From contig JAFAER010000097.1 in the NCBI GenBank assembly GCA_023423895.1, positions 1 through 64,000 on the forward strand: a stretch of 64,000 bases of DNA. The letters are read 5' to 3'. Below the pieces are notes generated by a model. The model had not been told where the DNA came from, did no database searches, and worked only from the letters and a program-made list of their open reading frames with translations. This document shows positions 36,355-44,700 of this stretch, piece after piece; positions within the stretch are counted from its first letter, which is position 1; each line of letters opens with the position of its first letter. Source of the stretch: Pseudomonadota bacterium. Lineage in GTDB: Bacteria > Myxococcota_A > Polyangia > Polyangiales > Polyangiaceae. Both the position numbers and the translations under genes were made by a program.

Positions 36355-38322
36355 ATGCGGGACACTGCCATGACGCCTTCGGGATCAGCTGCACACGCGG
36401 ATTCGGAGCGGCCGACGGTCGTCGCGGCGAGCGGCGTCACGCACGTCGCCGCGCCGGCCGAGGAGCTGCCGGTCTCGTCCGAGCGGATGTTGCCATCCGT
36501 GATGACGGCCGACGCCGACGAGCATCTCGCGCTGGATGCCGAAGAGCCGGGGCGTGCGTGTGCGCTCTCCGGACGCGTGCTCGAGCCGGGCGCGCTCTGT
36601 GACATCGTCTCGTTCGTCGCCCAGGCCGTGTGGCGCGGAGAGCTGGTGGTCGCCAGCGACGACGGGATCCGCTCCTTGTTCTTCGACGAGGGGCATGTCG
36701 TGGCGGCGGAGTCGAGCGCCTCTTCCGAGCGCCTGGGCGAGGTGCTCTGTCGGAGCGGGATCCTCACCCGCGACCAGGTCTCTGCTGCGACCGAGCTCGC
36801 CGCGGTCGAGGGACGTCGCTTCGGCGAAGCCGCGGTGTCGCTCGGCTTCATGTCGCGCGAGGCGCTGTTCGATTCGATGGCGCTCCAGATCGAGCAGATC
36901 TTCGTTGCGGTGCTCCGCGTGGAGCAGGGGAGCTTCGTCTTCTTCCACGGTTACGAGGAGGCACGGCTCTCGTACCGCAAGAAGCACGAGGTGGAGGCGC
37001 TCGTCGCGAAGGCGATCGCCGCGATCGACGATGTCCGCTGGTTCCGGTCGCGGATCCCGTCCGATCACCACGTCCCGGTGCGGACCGCACGCGCCGAGCC
37101 CCAGGTCGATCCGCTCGGTGTCTATGCGGCGATCGACGGCGCCCGGTCGCTGAGCGAGCTCGCGAAGTCGGTCGAGTCGACGCCGCTCGAGGTCACGCGA
37201 GCACTCTTCCAGCACGTTCACACGGGGCACGCCTCGGTGCGGGCCCCCCGTCTCGCGGCGATCGACGTGCTGAACATCTACAACAAGGCGATCCTCGTCC
37301 TCCTTCGCGAGCTCGACGCGATGGACGAAGGCGACGCCGTGCGTGCCGAGCTCGCCGCGTTCGCCGAACGTCGAGGGGAGCGGCCCGAATTCGCCGATGC
37401 ACCCGCCGAGGACGGCACGCTCGATGCGGAGACGATCGTGGCGCGCATCGCTGCGCTCGACGATCCGACGGGCGAGAGCGAGAGGCTCGCGCGCTGGCTC
37501 TACGACTATGCGTCGTACGCGCTGTTCCTGGCGCGCCCGCATCTCCACCGCCGCGATCTCGGACGTGCGCAGCCGCGCGTCTCGCAGCGCGTTGCCGAAA
37601 TGCTCGAGGCGCTTGCTCCGTCCGGAGAGGTCGTCCTGCCGCCTGCGCAGGGCATGCTGCGCGTCACCGTTCCAGCTCCGTCGTCGCCGAGTGTTTCGGG
37701 CACGCACGAGCGCGCGAACACGATACCGGCCGGACCGCAGAGCATCGCTTCGACGGTGCGCATGCGGCGGGTGTTGCCGGAGGCGCTGCCCGGGGTCGAT
37801 CCGTCGCGCACCGTGCGCATGTCGCCGTTCTCGTTCGCGCCGCGGGTCGGGCCGGCTTCGCGGTCGCCGCTCGTGCAGACGACCGGCGTGGCCTCGTCGA
37901 TCGATCCGGCGCCCGTCGTGAGCTCGGCGGCGCCCGCAGCACGCGCTCGACGGCGGTGGCCGCTGTTGGCGGTCGCGCTGCTCGGCGCCGCCTCGCTCGG
38001 GTGGCTCGGCCATCGGGTGGCGTCGCCCGCGCCTGGCGCGAGCGCGGCACCGCTGGAGGGCGCTGCGCCCGAGCCCGTCGGCGCGTCGGCAGCTCCGGCA
38101 GCGCACGTCACCGAGCTCGTCGTGGTGTGCGAGCCCCGTTGTGGATCGGTCTACGTCGACGGAAGGCGCAGCACGTCTGCTGGCGATGCGTTCGCAGTCA
38201 CGGCCGGCGCTCATGACGTCGCCGTGCGGCGTCCGGGCTACGCGAGCGAGTATCGGCGCGTCGTCGTCGACGACGGGGAGAGCCGCGCGGTCACGTTCCA
38301 GCTCGCGCCGGTCGCAGAGTAA
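36355..38322 (+). CDS. PATAN (DUF4388)-domain membrane protein with C-terminal PEGA-like domain
   Basis: A 655-residue protein. N-terminal half: a PATAN/DUF4388 domain (about 70-200, with LCDIVSFVAQAVWRGELVV and SLFFDEGHVVAAES) found with two-component, gliding and chemosensory proteins of delta-type bacteria, then helical repeats. A Pro/Ser/Thr-rich linker follows (about 420-530). One TM helix lies near 535-555 and a short PEGA-like beta domain ends the protein (about 590-655, GSVYVDGRRSTSAGDAFAVTAGAHDVAVRRPGY). It could sense on one side of the membrane and signal through protein contacts on the other. ATG 36355 is taken as start; ATG 36370 is an alternative. The AT-rich 36240-36290 probably carries the promoter. 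Confidence 0.75.
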   Translation: MRDTAMTPSGSAAHADSERPTVVAASGVTHVAAPAEELPVSSERMLPSVMTADADEHLALDAEEPGRACALSGRVLEPGALCDIVSFVAQAVWRGELVVASDDGIRSLFFDEGHVVAAESSASSERLGEVLCRSGILTRDQVSAATELAAVEGRRFGEAAVSLGFMSREALFDSMALQIEQIFVAVLRVEQGSFVFFHGYEEARLSYRKKHEVEALVAKAIAAIDDVRWFRSRIPSDHHVPVRTARAEPQVDPLGVYAAIDGARSLSELAKSVESTPLEVTRALFQHVHTGHASVRAPRLAAIDVLNIYNKAILVLLRELDAMDEGDAVRAELAAFAERRGERPEFADAPAEDGTLDAETIVARIAALDDPTGESERLARWLYDYASYALFLARPHLHRRDLGRAQPRVSQRVAEMLEALAPSGEVVLPPAQGMLRVTVPAPSSPSVSGTHERANTIPAGPQSIASTVRMRRVLPEALPGVDPSRTVRMSPFSFAPRVGPASRSPLVQTTGVASSIDPAPVVSSAAPAARARRRWPLLAVALLGAASLGWLGHRVASPAPGASAAPLEGAAPEPVGASAAPAAHVTELVVVCEPRCGSVYVDGRRSTSAGDAFAVTAGAHDVAVRRPGYASEYRRVVVDDGESRAVTFQLAPVAE

Positions 38323-38798
38323 GGCCGTCGACGACGCAGCCGGCGAGCGAGCTCCGAGCTCGGGAGAGGATTCGCGCGCTCGGCTCGTGTCTCTCGCGCG
38401 CCGGAGCTCGGAGCTGCTCTTCCGCGCGTGGAGGGCGCCGAAGGGAAGGGGAGCGTTGCCGTCAGCGCTTGCCCTCGGGTTTACGGAGCACTCGAGACCG
38501 ACGCGATGCGCGCGTCGCGGCGACCGACCATGTTTCCGCCGAGCTCCTTCTCTGCCCTTCGCCGCGTGCCGACACGCGAGGCAGGAAGCAGCGTCTCTGT
38601 CCGCGGCCTTGGCGATCTTCGCTCGTCCGACCGATCGCCGTTCGTCTCGGGATTCGTCCAGTCGACCTCGATGTCCGGCGAGCTGCTTGCACCCGCGTCT
38701 CGCGCGACGTCCGCATGGGTCGCGGGCGGAGATGGACCGAACGATGCGGTTCCGCGTGAGCTGAACGAGTCAGCCGCGCACGAAGGAGGAGAAGCGTC
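38323..38798. other. Intergenic region before the triple-repeat lipoprotein
   Basis: No gene is supported: frames on both strands are Arg/Ser-rich with poor codon bias, and no repeat or strong hairpin is seen. It must hold the promoter of the downstream lipoprotein; a GAAGGAGGAG ribosome binding site ends it. Confidence 0.5.
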
Positions 38799-39593
38799 AT
38801 GACCGAGTACAGAGCCCATCACGTGGGGTTCCGCCGTCCGCTCGTCCTCGGAGGCCTGGGCGGCGTTGCCGTTGCCATTGCCGTCGCTGGCTGCGGCATG
38901 GATGCCACGGACGACGAGCCCGCGGGCGCGATGTCATCGCTGGAGGACACCGGTACGGTGGAAGAAGAACTGGCGCTCCAGCAGGCCGACGAGCTGGAGT
39001 GCCGGGGCGAGCCCGCAGACGACAAGGCGGCCGCGGCCGTCATCGCCACGGTCTGCGGTGTCGCGAACAGCGTGCAGGGCATCCCGGAGAGCGACGCCAC
39101 CGAGTTCGAGATCGGACAAGTCGACGGGCCGCTCGAGTCCGGCGAGAAGGTGTCGCTGCTCAATACGGTCAACAACGGCTACATCAAGTACGGCAAGCGG
39201 AACCTCGGCATCAATCTCGTGTGGAGCTCGGCCGAACCTGCCGGCAACATCGAGGTGCACAGCCCGGACGGCGGACCGATCCTGTACGGCGAGAAGGTCG
39301 CCATACGCGTGAACGACGGCGGCTTCCTGAAGTACGGCCACCGCAAGATCGGCATCAACTTGAACTGGGTCTCGTCCAACGCGCCGGAGAAGCCCTTCGA
39401 ATGGGAAGTGCGCGGCGGAACGTCCGGGGCTCCCGTCGCGAAGAACACGAAGGTCCGTCTCTTCAACACCGTCGAGAACGACTACCTCGTGTACTGCCGA
39501 CGTCCGACGGGCATCAACCTCGGTTGGGCGAAAGACTGCGCGGCGGTCCCGTCGCTCGGGCGCGTTCGCACCGGCTATTGCCCGGGGACTTGA
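38799..39593 (+). CDS. Triple-repeat lipoprotein (GINLxW repeats)
   Basis: A 264-residue lipoprotein (lipobox AVAGC, Cys32). After an acidic spacer and a short helical stretch it holds three ~48-residue repeats starting near 118, 167 and 218, each running V-x-L-hydrophobic-N-T-x-N-x-x-Y(I/L)xYxxR-x-x-GINLxW. Three-fold repeats of this length with a shared W suggest a beta-trefoil, possibly a lectin-like carbohydrate-binding fold, though I do not recognise a named family. The last repeat has an extra cysteine pair. GAAGGAGGAG lies just before ATG 38799, so expression is probably strong. Confidence 0.72.
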   Translation: MTEYRAHHVGFRRPLVLGGLGGVAVAIAVAGCGMDATDDEPAGAMSSLEDTGTVEEELALQQADELECRGEPADDKAAAAVIATVCGVANSVQGIPESDATEFEIGQVDGPLESGEKVSLLNTVNNGYIKYGKRNLGINLVWSSAEPAGNIEVHSPDGGPILYGEKVAIRVNDGGFLKYGHRKIGINLNWVSSNAPEKPFEWEVRGGTSGAPVAKNTKVRLFNTVENDYLVYCRRPTGINLGWAKDCAAVPSLGRVRTGYCPGT

Positions 39594-39611
39594 GCGGCGC
39601 TGCATCCTTGC

Positions 39612-39836
39612 ATGGTGTATGGTGGCGGTGTGGATCTCGTCAGCGTCGCCACCTTCCCGGATCTCCCCGAAGCCGAGCTCGCCAAGGAGCGTCTCGAGAA
39701 CGAAGGCATCAAGGCGTTCGTTCTGCACGGGAACACCGCCGGCGTGATGCCGTTCCTCAGCAGCGGTGAGGGAGGCATCCACGTGCAGGTTGCGAGCGCC
39801 GACGCGGCGCGCGCGAAAGAAATCCTCGGCGGATGA
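39612..39836 (+). CDS. DUF2007-type small protein
   Basis: A 74-residue protein, or 68 if GTG 39630 is used. The core SVATFPDLPEAELAKERLENEGIKAFVL and the end DAARAKEIL match the small DUF2007 family (putative signal-transducing proteins that bind through a short alpha/beta unit). Most members begin close to the V(A)SF motif, which favours GTG 39630; ATG 39612 is listed here as the longest form. It is 18 bp after the lipoprotein stop and could be co-transcribed. Confidence 0.75.
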   Translation: MVYGGGVDLVSVATFPDLPEAELAKERLENEGIKAFVLHGNTAGVMPFLSSGEGGIHVQVASADAARAKEILGG

Positions 39837-39908
39837 GCTGCGCGTTCGGCTGAGCTGACTCGCGCCGATGCGTCGCTCCGCTGCGCGGCGCGATATACTG
39901 CGCGTTCT

Positions 39909-40976
39909 TTGAGAGCCTCGCGCCGTTGCATCCGCGCTCTGGCGGCGACGTCCGTGCTGCTCGTGGCATGCACGCCGTTGCGCGCCCGCGCCGGCGAGAC
40001 GAGCGGCGTCGAGGCGATTCACTTCGAGTACGTCGCGCCGGCGGGCTGTCCGGACATGGACGGATTTCTCGGGCGGATCTCCACGTACACGACGCGCTGG
40101 ACGCTGGCGGCGCCCGGCGCGGAGGCTCGGCGTTTCGCCGTCCGCATCATGCAGCGCGAAGGGGTTCACGTGGGGCGGCTCGACGTTCGGACGGCAACGG
40201 GCGAGACGGCCGGTCGCGACATCGAGGGCGAGAGCTGCGACGACACTGCGCTCGGTCTCGCGGTTGCGGTCGCGCTTGCGATCGATCCGCACGCCTCGCT
40301 CCTGCCGGTCCCCGCGACCTCTGCTCCGCCCACCGAGCTCGAATCGACCGCGGACACCGCGCCATCGCCATCACCGCCTGTGCGATCCGACGACGCGGCG
40401 GATGCTCGCGCAGTGCCGGCCGCGCGGAGCCCTTCACCGCCGTCACTTCCGGCCGTATCGGTAGGTGCGCGTGCCGAGGCGAACGGCGCCGTCTCGGGGG
40501 TGCTTGCCGTGACCGATGTCTTCGTCGAGCTCGAGTGGGCGGGCGCGCTGGCGCGTGTGCCGTCGCTCCGGCCTGCGCTCCGGGGTGGCTGGCGCAACGC
40601 GCTCACGCGATCGACCCAGGTCGGGCAGACCCGCGCGGAGGTCGACTGGACCGCGGGCTACCTCGAAGCATGTCCCGCTCGCTTCGCCGCTGCGCGGGAG
40701 CTCACGGTCGAGGCCTGCCTCGGAGCACACCTCGGCGTCCTCTCTGCGCGAGCGCCTGAGCTACGGACCGCCGGCGTGACGCGCCGGACGTGGCTCGACT
40801 ACGGGGGGCTTCTCGGGGCGCGCTGGCAACCCCATCCTCATCTCTTCGTCGAGGCGGTGGCGGCCGTCTGGGCTCCGATCACCCGCGACCGGCTGCGCAT
40901 CGAGCCGGACGGGCTCGTGACCCGAGCGCCTTCCGCCGGGATTTCCGCAGGTATCGGTGGCGGCTGGCGATTCTGA
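39909..40976 (+). CDS. Putative outer-membrane beta-barrel protein, first gene of the ECF operon
   Basis: A 355-residue exported protein (signal peptide to about residue 28, ending ARAGE). The N-terminal soluble domain (about 30-135) contains a cysteine pair (PAGCPDMDGF, EGESCDDTAL); a Pro/Ser/Thr-rich linker leads to a C-terminal region (about 185-355) of alternating polar/non-polar strands ending in GGGWRF, with a terminal Phe as in outer-membrane barrels. The plan resembles the protein at 56192-57358. The start TTG 39909 is the only one that keeps a full signal peptide. The ECF sigma factor gene begins 44 nt after its stop. Confidence 0.7.
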   Translation: MRASRRCIRALAATSVLLVACTPLRARAGETSGVEAIHFEYVAPAGCPDMDGFLGRISTYTTRWTLAAPGAEARRFAVRIMQREGVHVGRLDVRTATGETAGRDIEGESCDDTALGLAVAVALAIDPHASLLPVPATSAPPTELESTADTAPSPSPPVRSDDAADARAVPAARSPSPPSLPAVSVGARAEANGAVSGVLAVTDVFVELEWAGALARVPSLRPALRGGWRNALTRSTQVGQTRAEVDWTAGYLEACPARFAAARELTVEACLGAHLGVLSARAPELRTAGVTRRTWLDYGGLLGARWQPHPHLFVEAVAAVWAPITRDRLRIEPDGLVTRAPSAGISAGIGGGWRF

Positions 40977-41019
40977 GAAAAAAGGTGATCGGACGGAGGG
41001 GCGAGCTGCGTCCACGTCC

Positions 41020-41607
41020 ATGACGGCCGCCACGACCGAGCTGGTCCATACCAGCGAGGGCCTCGACTCCCTGCCGGTGAGCCGCGGGCAGGTGATGCCC
41101 TTGCGAGACATGGCGAAGCTCTACTTCGCCAACGTCTGGCGCTTTCTTCGGTCGCTCGGCGTTCCGCAGCATGCGCTCGACGACGCCACGCAGGACGTCT
41201 TCCTCGTCGCCGCGCGAAAGCTCGGCGACATCCAGGCGGGCGCGGAGAAGTCTTTCCTGTTCGGCGCGGCGGTGTTCGTCGCTCGCGAAGCGCGGCGGAA
41301 GCACGGCCGCGAAGAGCTCGCCGACGATCCGGACGACGAGTCGCGCGAACCCGCGCAGCTCTCCACGCCGGAGGACTCGCTCGGGCAGAAGCAGCAGCGC
41401 GACCTCCTCATGAGCCTCCTCGCGGGGCTCGCGGACGAGCTCCGAACGGTGTTCGTCCTCTACGAGATCGAAGGCCAGTCGATGCCCGAGATCGCCGAGC
41501 TCCTCGGCGTGCCTGTCGGCACGGTGGCGTCGCGGCTCCGTCGCGGCCGCGAGCAGTTCGAAGCTCGCCTGCAAAGGCACCAACTGAGAATGCGAGGCGA
41601 ACAGTGA
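41020..41607 (+). CDS. ECF-type RNA polymerase sigma factor
   Basis: A 195-residue sigma-70-family factor. Region 2 is at about 30-70 (LYFANVWRFLRSLGVPQHALDDATQDVFLVAARKL) and region 4 near 130-180 (LADELRTVFVLYEIEGQSMPEIAELLGVPVGTVASRLRRGREQFE), separated by an acidic linker. There is no C-terminal extension. As with other ECF factors it should be held inactive by a membrane partner until an envelope signal arrives; the next gene, overlapping by 4 nt, encodes a single-pass protein that fits. I choose ATG 41020; GTG 40957 would overlap the upstream gene. It may control the whole 39909-49137 run. Confidence 0.88.
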   Translation: MTAATTELVHTSEGLDSLPVSRGQVMPLRDMAKLYFANVWRFLRSLGVPQHALDDATQDVFLVAARKLGDIQAGAEKSFLFGAAVFVAREARRKHGREELADDPDDESREPAQLSTPEDSLGQKQQRDLLMSLLAGLADELRTVFVLYEIEGQSMPEIAELLGVPVGTVASRLRRGREQFEARLQRHQLRMRGEQ

Positions 41608-42341
41608 AAGGGCCCCGACGTCTGATCGAAGAGAACGAGCTCTTCGCGAGCCTGGTGGAGGACGCGCAGAAGCGCGAGCCCGACCCTCGAGCTCTGCAGA
41701 AGATGCTGGACGTTCTCGACGCGCCCGTCGCGCCCGCAAGCAGCGTGGTGCGCGGCCGAAGCCGTCCCCGCATTCCCGATCCGCGGATCGCCCTCGCGCT
41801 CGTCGGCGCCGGCGCGCTTGCGGTGCTGGGGTACTCCACGTTCGACCGCCCACGCCAGGAGACCGTCGCGCCCGTCGTCGCGACCGCCCCGCTGAGCGGG
41901 CCCGACGTGGTCGGCACGTCCCATGTCGAGCCGGCGCCCGAGGCGGTTCCATCGCTCTCGATCTCGGATCTCCCCGATTCGAAAGACGTGCCCTCGCGCG
42001 GCCGTCAGGCGGGGGCCCGCGTCGCGAGCGGACCCACGACGACGGCGACGCCCGCAACGAAGCCTTCCACAGCTCGTGAGCTCGAGCTCATCACGCGCGC
42101 ACGTGCAGCGCTGACGAGCGGCGACGGCCGCGGATGTCTCGCGGCCGTCTCGCAGCACGACGCCGAGTTCCCGGACGGGCAGTTCATGCCCGAAGCCGCA
42201 GTGATGAAGATCGAGGCGACCCATGCGAGCGGTGACCGCGCCGGAGCGCGGACGCTTGCACGCGCCTTCCTCGCGAAGAGCCCGGAGAGCCCGTACGCGG
42301 CGCGCATCCGTTCGCTCCTCGCCACGCTGGAGCAGGAGTGA
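41604..42341 (+). CDS. Single-pass membrane protein coupled to the ECF sigma factor
   Basis: A 245-residue protein with a cytoplasmic N-terminus (about 1-55), one TM helix (about 60-80, IALALVGAGALAVLGYS), a Pro/Thr/Ser-rich linker and a C-terminal helical region (about 160-245) like TPR or outer-membrane-assembly-type repeats (ELITRARAALTSGDGRGCLAAV). It lacks the zinc-binding HxxxC of ZAS anti-sigma factors. Its genetic linkage and topology suggest a regulator of the ECF factor or a reporter of envelope state. GTG 41604 overlaps the sigma stop by 4 nt. Confidence 0.7.
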   Translation: MKGPRRLIEENELFASLVEDAQKREPDPRALQKMLDVLDAPVAPASSVVRGRSRPRIPDPRIALALVGAGALAVLGYSTFDRPRQETVAPVVATAPLSGPDVVGTSHVEPAPEAVPSLSISDLPDSKDVPSRGRQAGARVASGPTTTATPATKPSTARELELITRARAALTSGDGRGCLAAVSQHDAEFPDGQFMPEAAVMKIEATHASGDRAGARTLARAFLAKSPESPYAARIRSLLATLEQE

Positions 42342-42343
42342 CG

Positions 42344-43498
42344 ATGCGTACCGCTGGATTGATCCTCACCGCGGCGACGAGCGTTCTCGTCTTCGCTTGC
42401 GTCTCTTCCTCGCACGACGTCGTGATCGGCACGCGTCCTCCCGAGGAGGTCTTCGGCAGCGCCGACGCTGGCGAGGCGAGCGCGCCGCCGATCACGAGCG
42501 TCGACCACGGCATGTGCCCGTCGAACGAGTGCCCCGAAGGCCGCACCACGTGCGCGAACAACCCGTATCCGTGCGGCGTCGATCTGATGTCGGACGACGA
42601 GAACTGCGGCGCGTGCGGCGTTCGCTGTCCGACGGACGACGCGTTCTCGGCGCGCTTCAAGGGCGCCATGCGCTGCGTGCAGGGCGCCTGCGAGCTCGTC
42701 TGCGCACCCACGGCTGGCGTGAGCTACGGCGACTGCAACAGCCTGGCGGAGGACGGCTGCGAGACGCCGCTCGACACCAAGGAGAACTGCGGCGCGTGCG
42801 GGAACGTCTGCGACGACGTCTGCGTGCAAGGCAAGTGCGGCTGCCCCGCCGGCCAGGAGCTCTGCGCCGACGGCCAGTGCCATGACCTGAAGTCCGAGCG
42901 GAACAACTGCGGCGCGTGCGGGAACGTCTGTCCGGCTCCGCCGTCACCGTCGCCGTACCCGGCGTCGATGCACATCGCGTTCGATTGCGTCCAGGGGCAG
43001 TGCAATACGCCGAAGTGCGCAGCTCGCTGGGGCGACTGCAACTTCGACCTCGGAGAGCCCGAGAGCGACGGCTGCGAGGCGAGCACGAGCGATCGGAACA
43101 ACTGCGGCGGCTGCGGGAACGTCTGCGCGCCGGGTGAAGACTGCGTCGGTGGGCAGTGTCTCTGCCGTTGCGGCGCCATCTGCCACACGGCCATCAACAC
43201 GGACCCCGACAACTGCGGCGCGTGTGGCCTCAAGTGTCCGGGCGATCGACGCTCGGTCGACTCGAAGATCGGCCTCGATCCGGCGCACGGCAAGCCGACG
43301 TGCGAGCAGGGCGCGTGCGGTTACGGCTGCAGCCCGAACTGGGGCGACTGCGACAGCGACATCGACAACGGCTGCGAGACGAACCTCCTGAGCGATCCGC
43401 TCAACTGCGGCGGCTGCGGGATCCGCTGTAACGCCGTCGTCGGCCAGGCGTGCGTCGACGGCCAGTGCCTGATGAAGGAATGTGGAGGTGTCCAGTGA
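42344..43498 (+). CDS. Six-repeat cysteine-rich lipoprotein (NCGxCG repeats)
   Basis: A 384-residue lipoprotein (lipobox VFAC, Cys about 18). The motif NCG(A/G)CGxxC occurs six times: ENCGACGVRC, ENCGACGNVC, NNCGACGNVC, NNCGGCGNVC, DNCGACGLKC and LNCGGCGIRC. Between them are DGCE(T/A) and WGDC(N/D) segments. This pattern is typical of cysteine-rich myxobacterial and MopE-like surface proteins, where cysteines are likely disulfide-bonded; metal binding is possible but unproven. ATG 42344 is preceded by AGGAG; GTG 42338 would add two residues and overlap the previous stop. Confidence 0.8.
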   Translation: MRTAGLILTAATSVLVFACVSSSHDVVIGTRPPEEVFGSADAGEASAPPITSVDHGMCPSNECPEGRTTCANNPYPCGVDLMSDDENCGACGVRCPTDDAFSARFKGAMRCVQGACELVCAPTAGVSYGDCNSLAEDGCETPLDTKENCGACGNVCDDVCVQGKCGCPAGQELCADGQCHDLKSERNNCGACGNVCPAPPSPSPYPASMHIAFDCVQGQCNTPKCAARWGDCNFDLGEPESDGCEASTSDRNNCGGCGNVCAPGEDCVGGQCLCRCGAICHTAINTDPDNCGACGLKCPGDRRSVDSKIGLDPAHGKPTCEQGACGYGCSPNWGDCDSDIDNGCETNLLSDPLNCGGCGIRCNAVVGQACVDGQCLMKECGGVQ

Positions 43499-44700
43499 AG
43501 TCGGTCGCGACCAAGGTTGGCGCGCTGGGCTTCCTCGCGCTGCTCGGCGCGGCCGCCGCGTGCGCGGCCGCAGACGACGACGTCGAGGGGCCGCCGCCGG
43601 AGGACCAGATCAAGATCGCCGAGCCCGAGGCGGGCAGCGACGCGACCGTCGACGAAGACGATCTCGACGCGGGAGCGGACGGCGCGCTCGTCGACGCCGG
43701 ACCATGCGCGGCGTCGGGCCTCTGCATCGTGCCGGCCCCCTTCGACACGCGCGTCAGCGTCATGTCGATCTCCGGCTCGGGGCCGAACGACGTCTGGGCG
43801 GTGGGCTCGCATCGAACGATCCTCCACTACGACGGGAAGGCCTGGGAGAAGGGCGAGCTCGAGGCGGACGCCGGACGCACGTACACGCTCCGCTCCGTCT
43901 GGGCAGGGAGCGCGTCGGACGTGTGGGTCGCCGACGGGATCTACGTCCGCCACGCGAACGGATGGAACGGCGCGACCACCACCGAGTGGTCCGCCTGGAT
44001 GGGCGCCTCCGGCGACACGAACGGCATCCCGACGGCGATCAGTGGCGTCCCGGGGAGGGTCTTCATCGGGCGGCAGACGACGACGGCGTTCGTTGCGCCG
44101 ATCGTGGCGGCGAACGGCTGGGGAGACACCGGACCCGAAGCAAGAGAGGAGCTCACGGCGGTCCTCTACGGAAGCGGCACGGCTCCCCTCGGCGTGTGGT
44201 CGCTCGCGACGACGCGTCCCGACGAGGCGTGGGCCACGCGGCTCGGTAGCGACCGCGTCGGACGCATCTTCCTCGAAGCTCCCGGGGGTGGTGACCCGGA
44301 CGCTCCAGGAACGTGGAAGATCGAGGAGTACGACAGCCGGACGTCGAAGTACCTCTACGGAGTCTGGGGGAACGACGACGCCGTGTGGCTCGTGGGCGAG
44401 GGCGGCACCGCGCGTCGCATGAAGCGCGAGAACGTCGCGTCCCGCGTCTTCGAGGTCATCCCGACCCCGGTGACGACGATCCTTCGTAGCGTCTACGGGA
44501 TCGCGACGAACGACGTGTGGGCCGTCGGCGACGACGCGACGGTGATCCACTGGGACGGCACCGCTTGGTCGCGGATCGCGACGCCGTTCGATGGGGGCTC
44601 GGAGAAGCCGACGCTCGCCTCGGTGTGGGGCAGCAGCGCGAAGGACGTCTGGATCGGAGGAAACGGGATCATGTTGCACTTCCAGGGAGCCACGCCATGA
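43495..44700 (+). CDS. DVWAVG-motif lipoprotein (cassette 1, gene 1)
   Basis: A 401-residue lipoprotein (signal peptide, Cys about 23, then ADDD). After an acidic Asp/Glu-rich spacer comes a short CAASGLCIVP segment and a chain of beta-propeller-like repeats with the motif NDVWAVG...T.LHYDGKAW (near 100, 340 and 380). Such repeats resemble BNR/WD-type blades seen in other myxobacterial surface proteins; no active-site residues are visible. GTG 43495 overlaps the previous stop by 4 nt and is preceded by GGAGGT. Homologous in position and plan to the partial gene at 62955. Confidence 0.72.
   Translation: MKSVATKVGALGFLALLGAAAACAAADDDVEGPPPEDQIKIAEPEAGSDATVDEDDLDAGADGALVDAGPCAASGLCIVPAPFDTRVSVMSISGSGPNDVWAVGSHRTILHYDGKAWEKGELEADAGRTYTLRSVWAGSASDVWVADGIYVRHANGWNGATTTEWSAWMGASGDTNGIPTAISGVPGRVFIGRQTTTAFVAPIVAANGWGDTGPEAREELTAVLYGSGTAPLGVWSLATTRPDEAWATRLGSDRVGRIFLEAPGGGDPDAPGTWKIEEYDSRTSKYLYGVWGNDDAVWLVGEGGTARRMKRENVASRVFEVIPTPVTTILRSVYGIATNDVWAVGDDATVIHWDGTAWSRIATPFDGGSEKPTLASVWGSSAKDVWIGGNGIMLHFQGATP

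Noticed and set aside
38428..38822. Small open frames on both strands before the triple-repeat lipoprotein
   Set aside because: No codon bias, ribosome binding site or conserved motif, and one runs into the real gene's start.
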